The notes under the pieces: model-generated
Told to the model about the DNA's origin: nothing
The model's input: only the letters and a program-made list of their open reading frames with translations
Databases searched by the model: none
Shown: positions 34,504 through 47,200 of the stretch, one piece after another
Position numbering within the stretch: position 1 is the stretch's first letter
Layout: each line of letters opens with the position of its first letter
NCBI GenBank assembly: GCA_037447655.1
Contig: JBBHKE010000060.1
Location: forward strand, 399,779 to 463,778
DNA from: Zygnema cylindricum
Lineage: Eukaryota > Streptophyta > Zygnematophyceae > Zygnematales > Zygnemataceae
DNA: 64,000 nt
Direction of reading: 5' to 3'
Position numbers and translations under genes: made by a program

Positions 34504-37033
34504 GAGTCTACTTTCTGAAAACAAAGTCTGAAGCATCATCTTACTTCAAAGTATATAAAGCTTGGAGTGAGAAGTTGCATGACACCCCCATTAAGAGGAT
34601 AAGGAGTGATAATGGGGGGGAATATACCTCTAACGAGTTTGAGGAATATCTGAGAGATGAGGGAGTGCAGCACCAGAAAACTGTACCATATAACGCGAAA
34701 CAAAATGGGGTAGCTGAGAGGTTGAATCAAACACTAGGAGATAGTATACGTAGTATGTTGGCAGTCAAGAAAATAGGAAAGAGATTTTGGGCAGAAGCAA
34801 TGAATTGTGCTAACTACATTAAGAATAGAGTCATTACCTGAGCTGTAAAGGGAGTGACACCTTATGAGAGATGGGTTGGAAGGAAACCAGATATCTCATA
34901 CCTTAAAGTATTCGGTAGCCAAGTTTACAGTCTTGACACGAATAAGAAAAATTGGAAACTAGATGCTAAAGGAAAACCTGGATACTTTGTGGGATATGAT
35001 GAGGATGTTAAGGGATATAGAGTTTATGACTTAGCAAAAAAAGATATCATTCTGGTCAAACACTTAGTTGTCATGGATGAAGGGAAGTCATTTGACCCTT
35101 TTAAATATACGAAGAAGATAAGGATCAGATTTGAGTCTGAAAGTGAGGACAACTCGGTCGTTCCCGAAAGGGACATGGGTGAAACCGTGATTACAGATTC
35201 AGGGGAGATCCAAGATACAGGAGACTCACCGGAAACCTCACATACTCCTATGGACTTCGAGGAGAAAGAAGAAGCGGGATAAGAACCGGTTTTCATGGAC
35301 AGGGGAGCGGATGAGAATGTGAGAAGAAATCCAGGACTTCCATCCATTCTTGCTTCGGAGTTTGAGGGAGGAAGGAGGAGCAGCAAAAGATTACAGGAAA
35401 AACAAGCCGCTCATAAGGTAACAAAGCTATCTCAACCTGATGAGCCCCAGTCTTACTCGGAGGCAGTGAATAGTCCAGAAAAAGAAAGATGGATTAGAGC
35501 TATAAATGATGAGATGGCTTCTATCATGGAAGCAAATACTTAGGAACTAGCAGATTGTCCTCCAGACAGAAAACCTATTGGGTATAAATGGGTATTTAAA
35601 CTAAAACCGAACCCAGATAATACCATTGAAAGATATAAGGCTCGATTAGTAGCGAAAGGGTTCACCCAAAAGGAGGGTATTGACTATGAGGAGACCTTTG
35701 CCTAGTTTTTCGGTTTCCATCAGTAAGGATTCTCCTTAGTCTGGCAGCAGCGGAAGACATGGAAATACATCTGATGGACATTAAGACTGCTCTCCTCAAT
35801 GGTGAGTTAGAGGAAGAAATTTTCATGAGACAACCCGAGGGGTTCGTGGAAGAAGGAGAAGAGAGCAAAGTCTACAGGCTCATAAAGTCCTTATATGGAC
35901 TAAAGCAGGCTCCACGACAATGGAATAAGAAACTAGATGAATTTCTTACCGGTCTGCGATATATCCTTGTCAGCTGTGACCATTCTATATATATGTTTGA
36001 AGATGAGAATGGTGTCATTTTTATTGCAATTTATGTGGATGATCTGCTTGTGTTGAGTAAATCCTTGGAAAAGATCAATAAGTTAAAAACAGATCTTAAA
36101 AGCAGATTTGATATGAAAGATTTAGGGGAGGCAAAATATATTTTGGGGATCCAAATGGAGAGAGATAGGGGGAAGAAGATTATCAGACTTACTCAGAAAG
36201 AAGCAATACGAAATATGCTTGAGAAATTCCAGATGGAAAATGCTAACAGTTGTACCACTCCCATGGGCTTGAAAAAAGTAAGTGATGGGAGTGTAGAAGG
36301 AGGAGTGATGATCTTAGATGATCAAATGAGTACAGAAGAGAGAGATTTTATGAAGACTATCCCTTATAGACACGTCGTAGGAAGTTTAATCTATTTTATG
36401 AATTGTACCAAGCTGGACATAGCGGCAGCTATTGGAGTACTCAGAAGGAGTCTTAATGATCCTAGGAAGAGGGATTGGGAGGCAACCAAAAGAGTCATGA
36501 GATATCTCGTAGGAACCAGAGAGTTGTGGTTGCACTTGGGAGGGGAGCACACTGACATCACTACTTAGAGTGATGCCAGTTATAGGGACGCACCTATGAG
36601 ATGATGCACTTCTGGGTATGTGTTGTATGTTGGGGAAGGTGCATGCTGTTGGACCAGTAAGCAACAAAAGGTGGTTGCTCAGTCCACTATGGAGGCTGAA
36701 TACATGGCCTCTTGTTCTGCTGTGAAAGAGTTGATGTGGATCAAGTCCTTGTTGCAAGAACTGGGGTATATCATTGAGGGAGTGTATGAAGTGTTTTGTG
36801 ATAATCAAGCGGCCATAGCAATTGCAGCCAATCCAAAACATCATTTTAAGGCTAAACATATGGACATAAGATTAAGTTTTGTAAGAGAAAAAGGTGAGAA
36901 TAAAATAGTGAATCTTGTATATAGATCTGATGAGGAAATGGTAGCGGACATGATGACCAAACTTGTGCCCTCACCAAAGTTAAAATACTGTAAGGAAAAA
37001 TGTGGATTAAAAGAAAAATTAAAAATAGTCTAG
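34504..37033 (+). pseudogene. Copia B integrase core, reverse transcriptase and RNase H
   Basis: The integrase resumes behind the nested element with SDNGGEY and NGVAER, and is stopped by TGA near 34840. The C-terminal integrase region (GKPGYFVGYDEDVKGYRVYD) is read at 34854-35282. RT is stopped by TAG near 35541 (Trp expected) and near 35703. It keeps MDIKTALLNGE and the catalytic YVDDLL at 36032-36049. RNase H is stopped by TAG at 36566-36568 (Trp expected) and resumes at 36620-37033 (EAEYMASC, DMMTKLVPS). It is clearly homologous to element A through the whole length and is not functional. Confidence 0.9.
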
Positions 37034-37046
37034 AAAATAAGGGGAG

Positions 37047-38051
37047 TGTTGAAATAAGTAGTTTTTGTATTTTCTAGGTCTAAAATAAATTAGCGAAAAC
37101 ATATATAGAAAATGATGGCAGCTTGCCTCCATCTCTTCTCTCTTTCCACCCTACTTGTTGTAGTCACTGAAGGAGAGAGAGAGCGATGGAGCCATGGCTG
37201 CCTCAGCTCCATAGGAAGGACTAAAGAGTGACTTAAGTCACTCTCAACAAAAGGTTGAGTCCGGCAGGACTCCAACCCTTGACCGGTAGAGCGCGGCGTA
37301 GCCGTTAGCTCTAACCAATCTGGCCAATAAGTCCTTTAGATGATATAGGGTTTCATTTATATATAAATTATTGTACTACACTGAAATGATTTAACTGAAA
37401 TATGGACGAAACGAACATAGAACTTGTTAAGGTTTAGTGCGAACGTCATTTTGCACGAAACAAATGAAACGGACATTTGTTTTAAACGGTCGACATTTAA
37501 TGTCGGATTTAATCCGACGGCGCACGTCATCGCCGAGATCGCGGAATGGTCACTTTGGATTTTATGGACGTGGCATGACGTGGCCCCGCGTGGAAGGATG
37601 ACATTCGGTCGCGAGAATTCCGAAGAATATACGAACGAGTGGAAAAATGACACGCGTCCACTCAGTAGCCTTGTCGTACACCGGCCGTACAGAAAGGACA
37701 TCGACCGTAGTACCTTTTGTACTTTAGAGTAATATGATTGGTTTGTACTTTAGTAGATAAGGGTTGTGAGAGCGATTTAGGACTTAGGAAATTTTGGTAG
37801 ATAGACACCTCTCTCTCTAAGAGAGCCTTGTATAAATTGGCATTTTTGCCGCCTCATAACTTATCGGCTGGTTGGTCGTTTTCAGTGATTATTTTTGCTA
37901 CGCAATCAGAGGAGTCCATGCTACACAGGGGTGCAGTCAAATTGTGAGTTTGCCTTCTTGGGCAGTAGTGGTTGTGGCTTCAAGTGGGTTAGTTAAATAC
38001 TATCTAAAGGCTTCCTGTATTTTGTGGTCCGATGGAGGACACAGAATTGCA
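37047..38051 (+). repeat. 3' LTR of Copia B
   Basis: Directly behind the AAAATAAGGGGAG polypurine tract. Ends GAATTGCA, followed by the target duplication CACTA. Confidence 0.9.
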
Positions 38052-38056
38052 CACTA

Positions 38057-39700
38057 CTGTACTATAATGAATCTAGCAATGTTTGGGTGCCGAAGGCGTC
38101 TACGTCGCCCGTATTATCCGCTCGACCGTATGTTTAGGACTTGTATTATATGTTTTTGTTTTTTTTTTTATTTAAAAACCAACCCTAAACAAAAAACCCT
38201 ATTTCACATACCCGATCCCAAGAGGTGCCAAAGGTCCGCGCTAGGTGACGAAGGTCCCACACTTGTATGGAGGCTTGTTTAATACATACTGTATTGAACT
38301 ACCGTGGAACGTACCTACGAAACCTTTATTTTTTTTTGTATTTTGCTAACTCGGATGTACCCATTTTTTTTTGTTTTTGATCACTTGGCCGATTATGGCC
38401 GGCCCCCAAAATTTTGCACCCGAATCCGTTCCGGATACGACGCGGCCGGCCAAATATGGATCGGGTACGGATTGGATTACCCAATTGCGGCCTCTGATTC
38501 ACGACCAGAGGTCGCAAACGGTTAACTGAAACCGTAACCGACCATTTACCGACCGCCTGCGTCGGATCCGGAACGGATTTGGGTGCCAAATTTGGGGGAC
38601 TGGGCGAATTCGGGTGGTGGGTGATTCACAAAAATAAAAAAACATCGGTTACGGTCGGGTAAGCAAAAAACGAAAAAAAATGAAAGTTTTGTACATACTA
38701 TCCAACATCATTGTACTTTGTACTCTTGGTATCGTGGAAGTTATGAGGGAGATGTACCACTATTGTACTTATTCGGGTACGGGTGGTTACGGGTAGTCGC
38801 GAGAAATCGAGTTTCGGTTAAACTTTTGTTTTTGTAAACTCTTTCGGGTAACGGTTAACAATTTTCGAGCGTGACATAACCCAGTCGGGTGTTGGGTACT
38901 CAGATTTTGAAAAGAAAAGCGGTCGGTTTCGGTTATTTAAAATTTTGACTTTTGCGACCTCTGTTCATGGTACGAGTTCTTGAAAGTCCCATGTTACTCG
39001 ATACGATCCCGTTACCGTATTGAGGTTCTGGAATTTTTGTCGATACGCTATACCGACTACTGTACTGTGATGTACAGCATTGTAGTTTTGGAACGGATGT
39101 GCTACACACTTTACGTTTATAGTAAAAAGTCCGAAGGGCTAGGTTCCTATATGGTCATAAAACGCACTGAATGCTTATATATATCGTACTAAATACGAGA
39201 TACTCGTACGAAAGTTCCGCACTTGAGAAAAAATAGTTCAACAGTCGCACCAGCTTCCGTCCCTAGAAGGATACGGTCTGCCGTACGGTCATATGGACGG
39301 CTTTTAGCTCTCCGTCAGAATGTACGGCTAAGAGACTCTGTACGTACGGCTCAGAACCGCTGGGATAGGCCGATGGCTTTCCCGCCCAACATCTTGTCAT
39401 TTTGGTGAGCTCAGAGCGCGGGAAAAAACATTGCCCAGCAACCGTTGTTTGACACGTGGCAAAAAATTTGTTGCTGTTGCTATGTACGTTTCGCTTCATT
39501 ACAGTACTGTACTGTAGCTCAGCTGCCGTTAAAAAAAAGAAAGAAAAAGTGTACCAAAAAAATTAGGGTTTGACTCAAACTTCCTGCAAGGCAGAAAACC
39601 TACACCATTAATACTCTTGCCAGAGAGACCAGAAAGTGACCGCCATATCTGAAAAACATAATACTAGATTTTTTAACTCCTAAAACTTTAGGTTATAGTG
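38057..39700. other. Intergenic with an inverted repeat and palindromes
   Basis: Arms of about 45 bp at 38404-38450 and 38553-38600 (CCGTTCCGGAT core) form an imperfect inverted repeat. GGTTACGG-type motifs recur on both strands to about 38950. At 38697-38741 lies the inverted partner of 26877-26921. No gene was recognised. Confidence 0.45.
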
Positions 39701-40617
39701 ATTCTTTTTTACTTTAAGATTTTACTGATTTTATTTTGCGAGGATGGGAGGATTGCCATTGGAAATTCTCTCTCTCTGTGAAGGATTTTTTGATCCACCG
39801 AATTCGATCTGCTGATGAAGGATGGTTCGAGAATCGACTGTCCGAGATCCTCTTTGTTTTCCGTCGGTTGAATCCGACCACTTTGCTGCTGTTGAGCTTC
39901 ATTTAAAACACTTTTTTTTCAGTAAAAACCTAAAAAATCTAAAAGCTATAAAAAATTGGACTAGGAAACTCTAACAAACTATAAAAAACAGCCTCTTAAA
40001 CAGCCTCTTAAACCTAGAAAACCCTCTTAAATTCCGTAAAAACCCTAGAAATAACCACTTTAGTAAACCTTGATGTTATTACAGTTTATTATTTGTTATC
40101 ACATTTTATTAACTGAAGGATACACTAAGTACTTCTCTGTTTTCTTTTTGATGCTTCTTTTTGCTTTTTTTTTTTTTTTTTCCCTCTAAAAACCCTAGAT
40201 GTAACCACTTTAGTAATTTTTTATGTTTTCACACTAATTCAAACCTCATCACATTCAATCAACTGTTATTACACCTTATTAACTGTTACTGCATTGCATC
40301 ACAGTTTATTAGATTTTAACTTTGTTAACTGTTATTACACCTGCTTTAACTGTCAACACTTGGTTAAATGTTGTCACCTCTTTTTAGTTTTCTCCCTTTT
40401 TATTTTTTTCGCTTTTTGTCTTTTTTCAGGATTCTCTTTGGGGTAACTCTCTTTGTGTGGCAGTTTCTGATGCCTTAAATCTCTTCAATTCCCTAGAAAT
40501 AATTATTGTTACAGTTTTAACTGTTGCTACACTTTATTGCTTATTATTGCTACACTTTAATACCTGTTGTGACACTAAATTTTTTCATTTTTGTTTTCCT
40601 TTTTTTTTATTTCTCAG
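39701..40617 (+). other. Probable 5' region of the CXC gene
   Basis: Upstream of the first recognised coding exon. A start exon ending in phase 0 is required but could not be chosen. ATG codons near 39745 and 39821 were considered without convincing donors. An exon-like duplicate at 40430-40480 lies in this region. Confidence 0.4.
40430..40480 (+). pseudogene. Duplicate of the CXC-gene exon start
   Basis: After TTTTTTCAG it reads D-S-L-W-G-N-S-L-C-V-A-V-S-D-A-L, aligning with [16 protein letters not shown] of the exon at 40618, with about 80 per cent nucleotide identity over the first 50 bases. It is either a relic exon duplication or an alternative exon. Confidence 0.55.
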
Positions 40618-41191
40618 GATTCTCCTTGTGTTAACTCTCCTTGTGAGGCAATTTTCGACGCCTTATCTCCGATTCGCCACACGAGAGCTTTCCACACCCA
40701 AGTGTACCAGGACCTCTCCTCCCTCCATCACTCCCCCCCTGCCATCTTTGTCTCTCCTCTGCAACACCGGCCTCGTCCTCGAAGGTCCTCCTCATCTCTT
40801 AATCTTTAATTACTTTTATTTCTGTGGCGCTATTTTTTGTGATAATATGATTGTTTTTTGTACATATGATTATAGTATAATTATTTCTGTGATAGTATAT
40901 TGTATAATAGTGTTTATTTAAACATTTTACTATATAGTGATATATATATATATATACATTCTATCATTTTTTTTGTGAGAATGTTATGTATAATGATATT
41001 TCTGTGAACTGGTTGTGTATACCGTTTTTATAATGTAATCATTTTTGTGACAATATAGCATATAATGATGTATGTTATAGTATTTCTGTGAACTGGTTGT
41101 GTATACTGTTTTTCTACCACGGATCTCAATGACTGAAGAATTTGTATCTTTGTCATGCAAACTGGTTCTGTATGTATATACCTATACAGGC

Positions 41192-41267
<76 letters not shown>

Positions 41268-44200
41268 GTGTGTGTTTTCAACCATGGATCTCAATAAAGA
41301 CCTTTAATTTTTTTTTTTTGTCTTTAAGCAGGAAAAAGTTTTTTATTTTTTATTTTTTTATTTTCAATGTAGCTTGTGTTATCAATGTTTTCTTGCTGAA
41401 CGTGTATTAATGTAGACTTAAATACTCATTGCAAATGCACTTACCATGGTCAGCTATGTACTTTTTGTCATGTTTGATGTTGTGTGATTTCTTCATTTGT
41501 TTTGAAGTTATTGCTCTTTTCTCAACTTTGAATAATTTACAAAATTACTAAATCTTTATGGTTTACTTAACTGTTAATATGTTTGAGTGACTTGGAGACT
41601 GACACAAAGGCTGGTGCTCTTCTGGTTTTCGGGTCCAGAGAGCTCGTTTTGGTTCTCAGGGATTTCTTACTTGCTTTACGAAGTTTATTGTTCTCTCTCG
41701 TCTTACAATTGTTCACCTGATTGTTTTAAGTGATATTTTACAAGGTTGGATGGCTTGGAGACGGATAAAGACGGTTCTTTTTTCTTCAATTAATTGTTTT
41801 TTGTGATTTTTACAAGTTTGGAAGATGGCCTCGAGACTGATACCGACAATTCTTTGTTATTCGGATGGACAGAGCTCGAGGGTTTTCAGCCTCCGATTTG
41901 ACTTCCAATCGAGGGCCCGAATCCGGTTCAATAGGAGGAGAAGGAGAGCCCCAAACACCTCCTCAAGTTGCTGTGGAAACTGGACGTTCTTCCTCTTCTT
42001 TGGAGGCTCCTTGTAAAGCTGGACAGAGCCTTTTCGTAACTCCACGGAGTTCTTTATCAATTGTCAATAATGATTCTCCTCCGAGTCGAGAGTCCATGGA
42101 AGCTTGTTTAATGGAAGAAAATGGCAGGATAATAGAGCATCCATTATCAGATGGTGAGAATAATCTGGACAAAAGGGGAATGCAGCAAGAATTTGGGAGG
42201 AGGAGTAGTGGCCACTGTTCTTCGAGGAATTTGGGTTTTCGTGAATTGGAGAAGCCGGGTGTTGCGTTGTTTTGCGAGTCTACCGATCTTCTTCGTGGCA
42301 GCAATTCTTCTTCTGATGGAGTTCACTGTTTGGTGGGAGCATCTTCAGTGGAGGCAAAAGTCAAAGTTGAAACTATTTGTCGGAGGACACTGGTGACACA
42401 TGCAGAAAAAAGATCGGATTACTATGAAGAAGAAGATGTATCTCTCAACGAAAGAGATTGGGAGGAAGAGTATTCTATCAGACAACCGAGTGATGGGACC
42501 GCACGTGAAGGAGCTTCTACGGATATAAACACTTCCGTTAATGCCAAAAATGACGAAGAAAATGATGAAAACCGATATCGATCTCATTCTGGATTAAAAT
42601 TGAAAAATCCATGCAGGATGTTTCTCCAGACGTCTTCGGTAAGCGAAGTTGAAAGTGATGTTTTGGATATGACTGTCCTTTTACTGCACATATTGTTGTC
42701 CTTTGTTATAAATGTCCATCATTAATGTCCTTTATTGCACACATTAATATCCTTTACCATTGTGACTGTTCTTTTATTCAAATTACTGTTCTTTTATTGC
42801 ACATCTTAGTGTCTCCTATAATTTTTACTGGCTTTTGTGTATATTATGTCCTTTGTTGCAGTTACCGGCTGGTTTCGAATGGAATAATGGAGGGAATTGG
42901 AGCCCAAAACGCAATGTCACAGCGTCTGTTACGCAGACAGTGAACTCGAAAGTCATGACAACTGTTACAACTCTGGTGACCATGACTGAAAATCAAACTA
43001 TATTACAAAATGTCTCCATTCCTGACTCTCCCGAAGAACATATTCTTACAGCGGCAAGTTTAGAGGAGCCACAACATGGAAGCTGGAGTATCAATTGCAT
43101 GGAAGCTCCCGCCTCGTCGAATATGGACGAGCTTCTTGCACCTGTGAACGAAGGTCCCGATGCGAATATGGAGTCTTTACAAAATCTGGATGACGATCCT
43201 ATAGACAATATGGACGGTTGTAATAAATCGGTTGTGGATACTGATATGCAGGCGGCGGCTGAGTCACTTGAGTGGATACGCTCTTCACCTTTGAAAATTG
43301 CTCGTCCGAGTTCTAAGTCTGGAGAAAAATTTCGGAAAACGCAGAGTGAAATTCAAACAACAAACAGCAACGAGTCGTCGAAAGTGCCCATGAAGGAAAT
43401 TTCTGGTGAACCACAGCAATTTTCTGAGCGAAACAATGTTTTGTCAGGCGGGACAGCTGTTATCAACAACTATAAAACAGAAAGCTCGAAACAGGAGTTG
43501 AATGGTTCAACCGTTCGGTTTGTTAGAGGGGGAAATACTGTAAAAGCAGCAAGATCCATAGCTTTCAAAGACTCTGTTGTTGTTGCTGGTCAGGAAGAAT
43601 CCCTTAAGAGCCCATCCAGTTCTCCTTCTCACACAAATTTGCCGAAAGAAAATTTGAGCATTCCCACGGCCTCGCAAGGATATCCCAGTCTCAATCCCAA
43701 TCCCAATTCCAATCCCCATCCCAATCCCCATCTCAATCTCAATCCCAATCCCGATCCTAATCCCAATCCCGATCCCAATCCCAATGCTAGCATTAATGTG
43801 GGGGCTTTGCCAAGTAATACACGAACAGGGTTTGGATTGCATTTGAACAGTCTTAAAGGCGTGACCGTGAATCCTCTCCTTCGTGGAAATTCCCTTAAAG
43901 AACAAACATGGCAAATGAAGTCAGGAGCTGCTTCGTCAACCCTTGTGATTGGTCCTTCTTCCTCCACCGACCCTCCAGATTCGAAAGCAGTTAAAAATTT
44001 GGATATTTCGTCATCTTCTTTGGTTCAGTCACAAATCTTTTCGCTTACAAAGTCGGTCTCGTCTCTCAATCCGGGTCCCGTTCCTGTAAAGCCTTCGATA
44101 TCGGAACTGAGCTCATCTTCACCGTCCGTCACACTATCAGATTCTCCATCAACTGGTTCTCAGGCGATCCATGGGGAAGTTTCAGTTGAACAAAGAACTG

Positions 44201-47200
44201 AAGGCATAAAGAGTGATTGCGTAAGGAGTGAGGGTGTAAAAACTGAATTGGTAAGAAGTGAAGGCATGTCGATTGTGGGAGCGGGAGATCCAAGCCCTAC
44301 CCCTTATCCCACCTGGAATTACGCTCAAGACTCGTTGTTAGTGAAGACAGCTGTCACGAGGTTTCCTTCCTCAGAAACACCTTCTACTTCTACCAGCCAC
44401 CTCCATTCTCCTACTTGTGAGGACAGACAGTCTTTACAGGATACTCAGACATCCTCCTCCTTTTCTCAAAGTTCAATTTTGGGAGGAGCACCCAGACAAA
44501 TTACTGCTCCAATAACTGTTACAGATTTTAACAGACAGAATGGTAATGTGACAGAGAGTAATTCGACTCCATCATCAGAATTGGTCATGGGATCCAGTAA
44601 TAGAATTATGCATAGTTGGGAGATGACAAGTTCCTATGGTTGGGAGGAAAGTAAGGCCGAGGAGAGTCATTGTGATCGAATAGTTGTGACTGAAGGAAAA
44701 CGTCTCCTGGGAGAGTATGGAGCCATTGAAATGGGCCCTTGTGAAAGCGAGGAGATGATTCACAGCAGTGACAGCAAACGAAAGTGAGATGGTTTCTTTT
44801 TCTTTTTTTAGGTCTGAAATATGTTAGTTTTGGACAGCGTAATAAATTCTCCTAGTGCCACAGCTATACTCGGAAGTCAAATGACGAACAGCATATCTTA
44901 GCTTTCTTTTCTTAGCTTTTATCTTATTAGCTTTTTCTTTGAAATTGTTGGTTGTTATCGAGACAGCTGGGCTTGTCTATTCGTCTGTCAGGTAGATGTC
45001 TGAGACCGTGTTGGTCCTGGGTTTTTTCCGAATTGGTATAACATGTTTATTATGACCTGGCTTTGATTTTCTGTTTTTGAAGGTGTTTGAAGTAATTTAT
45101 ATTTTTACGTCCCAGTAGGACTTCCACCTTGAGGAGTTGCTGAAAGTTCAATTTTTGCTCGTTGTTGTTCCCTTTCAAATGACGAACAAAACATTCTCTA
45201 ACGGATTCTGTTGAGTTTCTTATTTTTGGCTGCTCTACAGACAAAAGGACGTATCCGCATGTAGGCGATGCAGTTGTAAGAAATCAAGATGCTTAAAGCT
45301 GTAAGGGCCCCACTTTGGTTTTGTATGGTTTTCTATGGTTTTTGGGCTTTTTTAGGATTAGGATCATTTCATATTTGATAGACAGTGACTTTGAGAGTCT
45401 CATTACTTCATTTTTTTTTGCAGGTACTGCGATTGTTTCCGGTCCGGCCTTTATTGCACAGGTCCGTGTCGGTGTGAGGATTGCCAAAATACACCCGAAT
45501 TTGCAGAGCTTGTCAGGGGAACAAGAGAACAAATTGAAAGTCGAAATCCTCTCGCTTTCACTCCAAGGATCGTCCACGCTTCGGATTCTGTACAGCAAGC
45601 AGCAAATGTACGATTGTGGAACTGAAAATTGTTTTGTTTTGCAACTGACGTATGTATACATAGTTTCTGAGATGGAAAAAGAGCCTTGCTGAAGAATATT
45701 ACAACATGTATCACTAGTTCTAAAGGACTTTTTAGCCTTGAAGCAGAATAATCGATGCTATTTGTAGTGTAAGCATGGTTTTATGGATGATTTTTGGCTG
45801 CCTGTACAATCAAGTTTTCTACTGTTTTCTTTTCAAAGGCAAAAAAAAGAAGAAAAAGATTGTGTTGTTAACTTAATAAGGATTCAGGGTGGAGTCGAAG
45901 ACTCTGCCTTATATATTGTAATACATTTCCCTGACTTGATAGTTTTTGAACTTCAGTGAGTTTGGCCTGAATTCGAGACACATCCTTTATACCCTAACTA
46001 CCCTTGATAACCTGCAGAAAGCATCATGGAATAGGTGTAGTTCACCTACTTATGGTGAAAAAAATGATAAAAACACGGATGTGAAAGTCTTTTGAGGAAC
46101 TTGCCACACCATTTTACAGTTCCTGGATGTTTTTATTTAGGTCTAGCATCCGCTTTAATTAATGGACTTATTATCCTTATGCCTGTATCTACTATTCTTA
46201 TTAACTTTTTATTTTCCATCGCAGGAAGAAGGACAAGAACTGATACCCGCAGCAAAACGACATAAGAGCGGTTGCAATTGCAAAAAGTCGATGTGTTTGA
46301 AGAAGTACTGCGAGTGCTACCAGGTGAATTGACACAAAAAGGCCTTTATCTGTTAATTGAGTATTCGTTTATGGAGTATTCTTTACTGGAGTGTTCGTTA
46401 ATATGCATTGTATCGCTTTTATTGAAGTTTTCAGTCCGTGTCTAGTTGTTACCAGTGAGTTTCCATCTAATGTTTTTGCAAACGTAAATTGTGTGTTTTT
46501 TTTCTTTTTCTATGCATTCTTGGGAAGGAGGAGGATATTATATTGAAAAGGACAATAGTCACATGAGTTCTTAAGGATTACCAATTTTCAAGTGTCCCTG
46601 ACAGTCATTTTTAGTGATACTAAACTTTCAAGAACTTTTTTATTGCAGGCTGGAGTGGGATGTACCGATGGATGTCGATGTGAAGGGTGTCAAAATATTC
46701 ATGGGCAAAAAGGCAGTAAGTCAAACTTCTAAATTTGGCAATATATGTTATTTTATTATGGACATCCTTTTATACCGTAATACTGCTCATTTTAAACTTT
46801 GACTTCCGACTCAATTTTCCTTTTTTTTTGTGGGAAACGGGTTTGAGAGAACAATTTTGTAGTGGTTTGACTTATGGGAGGGACTATACATCGTTGTATT
46901 GAACCAATGGTACATCGTTGTATTGAACCAATGGTACATCGTTGTATTGAACCAATGGTTAAGCTATGTATGTGTACTTTTAGGGTGTTTTAGGTTTTTT
47001 ATGTACATACATAATGAAAATCTTGAAAACGTCAGCGAATAAAATAAAACGAAGTGCTAGTATATACTTTCCCGTAAGAAAATTAAAAATATCTTTTGTT
47101 GTTGTTTTTTTTTCATTTCCCTCTGGTTGCAGATGTCCCCTCTTATCCCGATGAAACAATTCGTTCTCAAGACTTTTCTATCGCAATCGAACATCATCAT

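Larger units (their letters stand above)
26930..38051 (+). mobile_element. Copia element B, complete outline with nested insertions
   Basis: LTRs of 1009 bp (26930-27938) and 1005 bp (37047-38051) both start TGTTGAAATAAG and end GAATTGCA. The 5-bp target duplication CACTA is perfect (26925-26929 and 38052-38056). Primer site at 27939; polypurine tract AAAATAAGGGGAG at 37034-37046. Of its 11.1 kb, about 1.06 kb is a nested solo LTR and 3.5 kb a nested non-coding LTR element. The two LTRs differ at only a small number of sites by eye, so the insertion is fairly recent. Confidence 0.92.
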
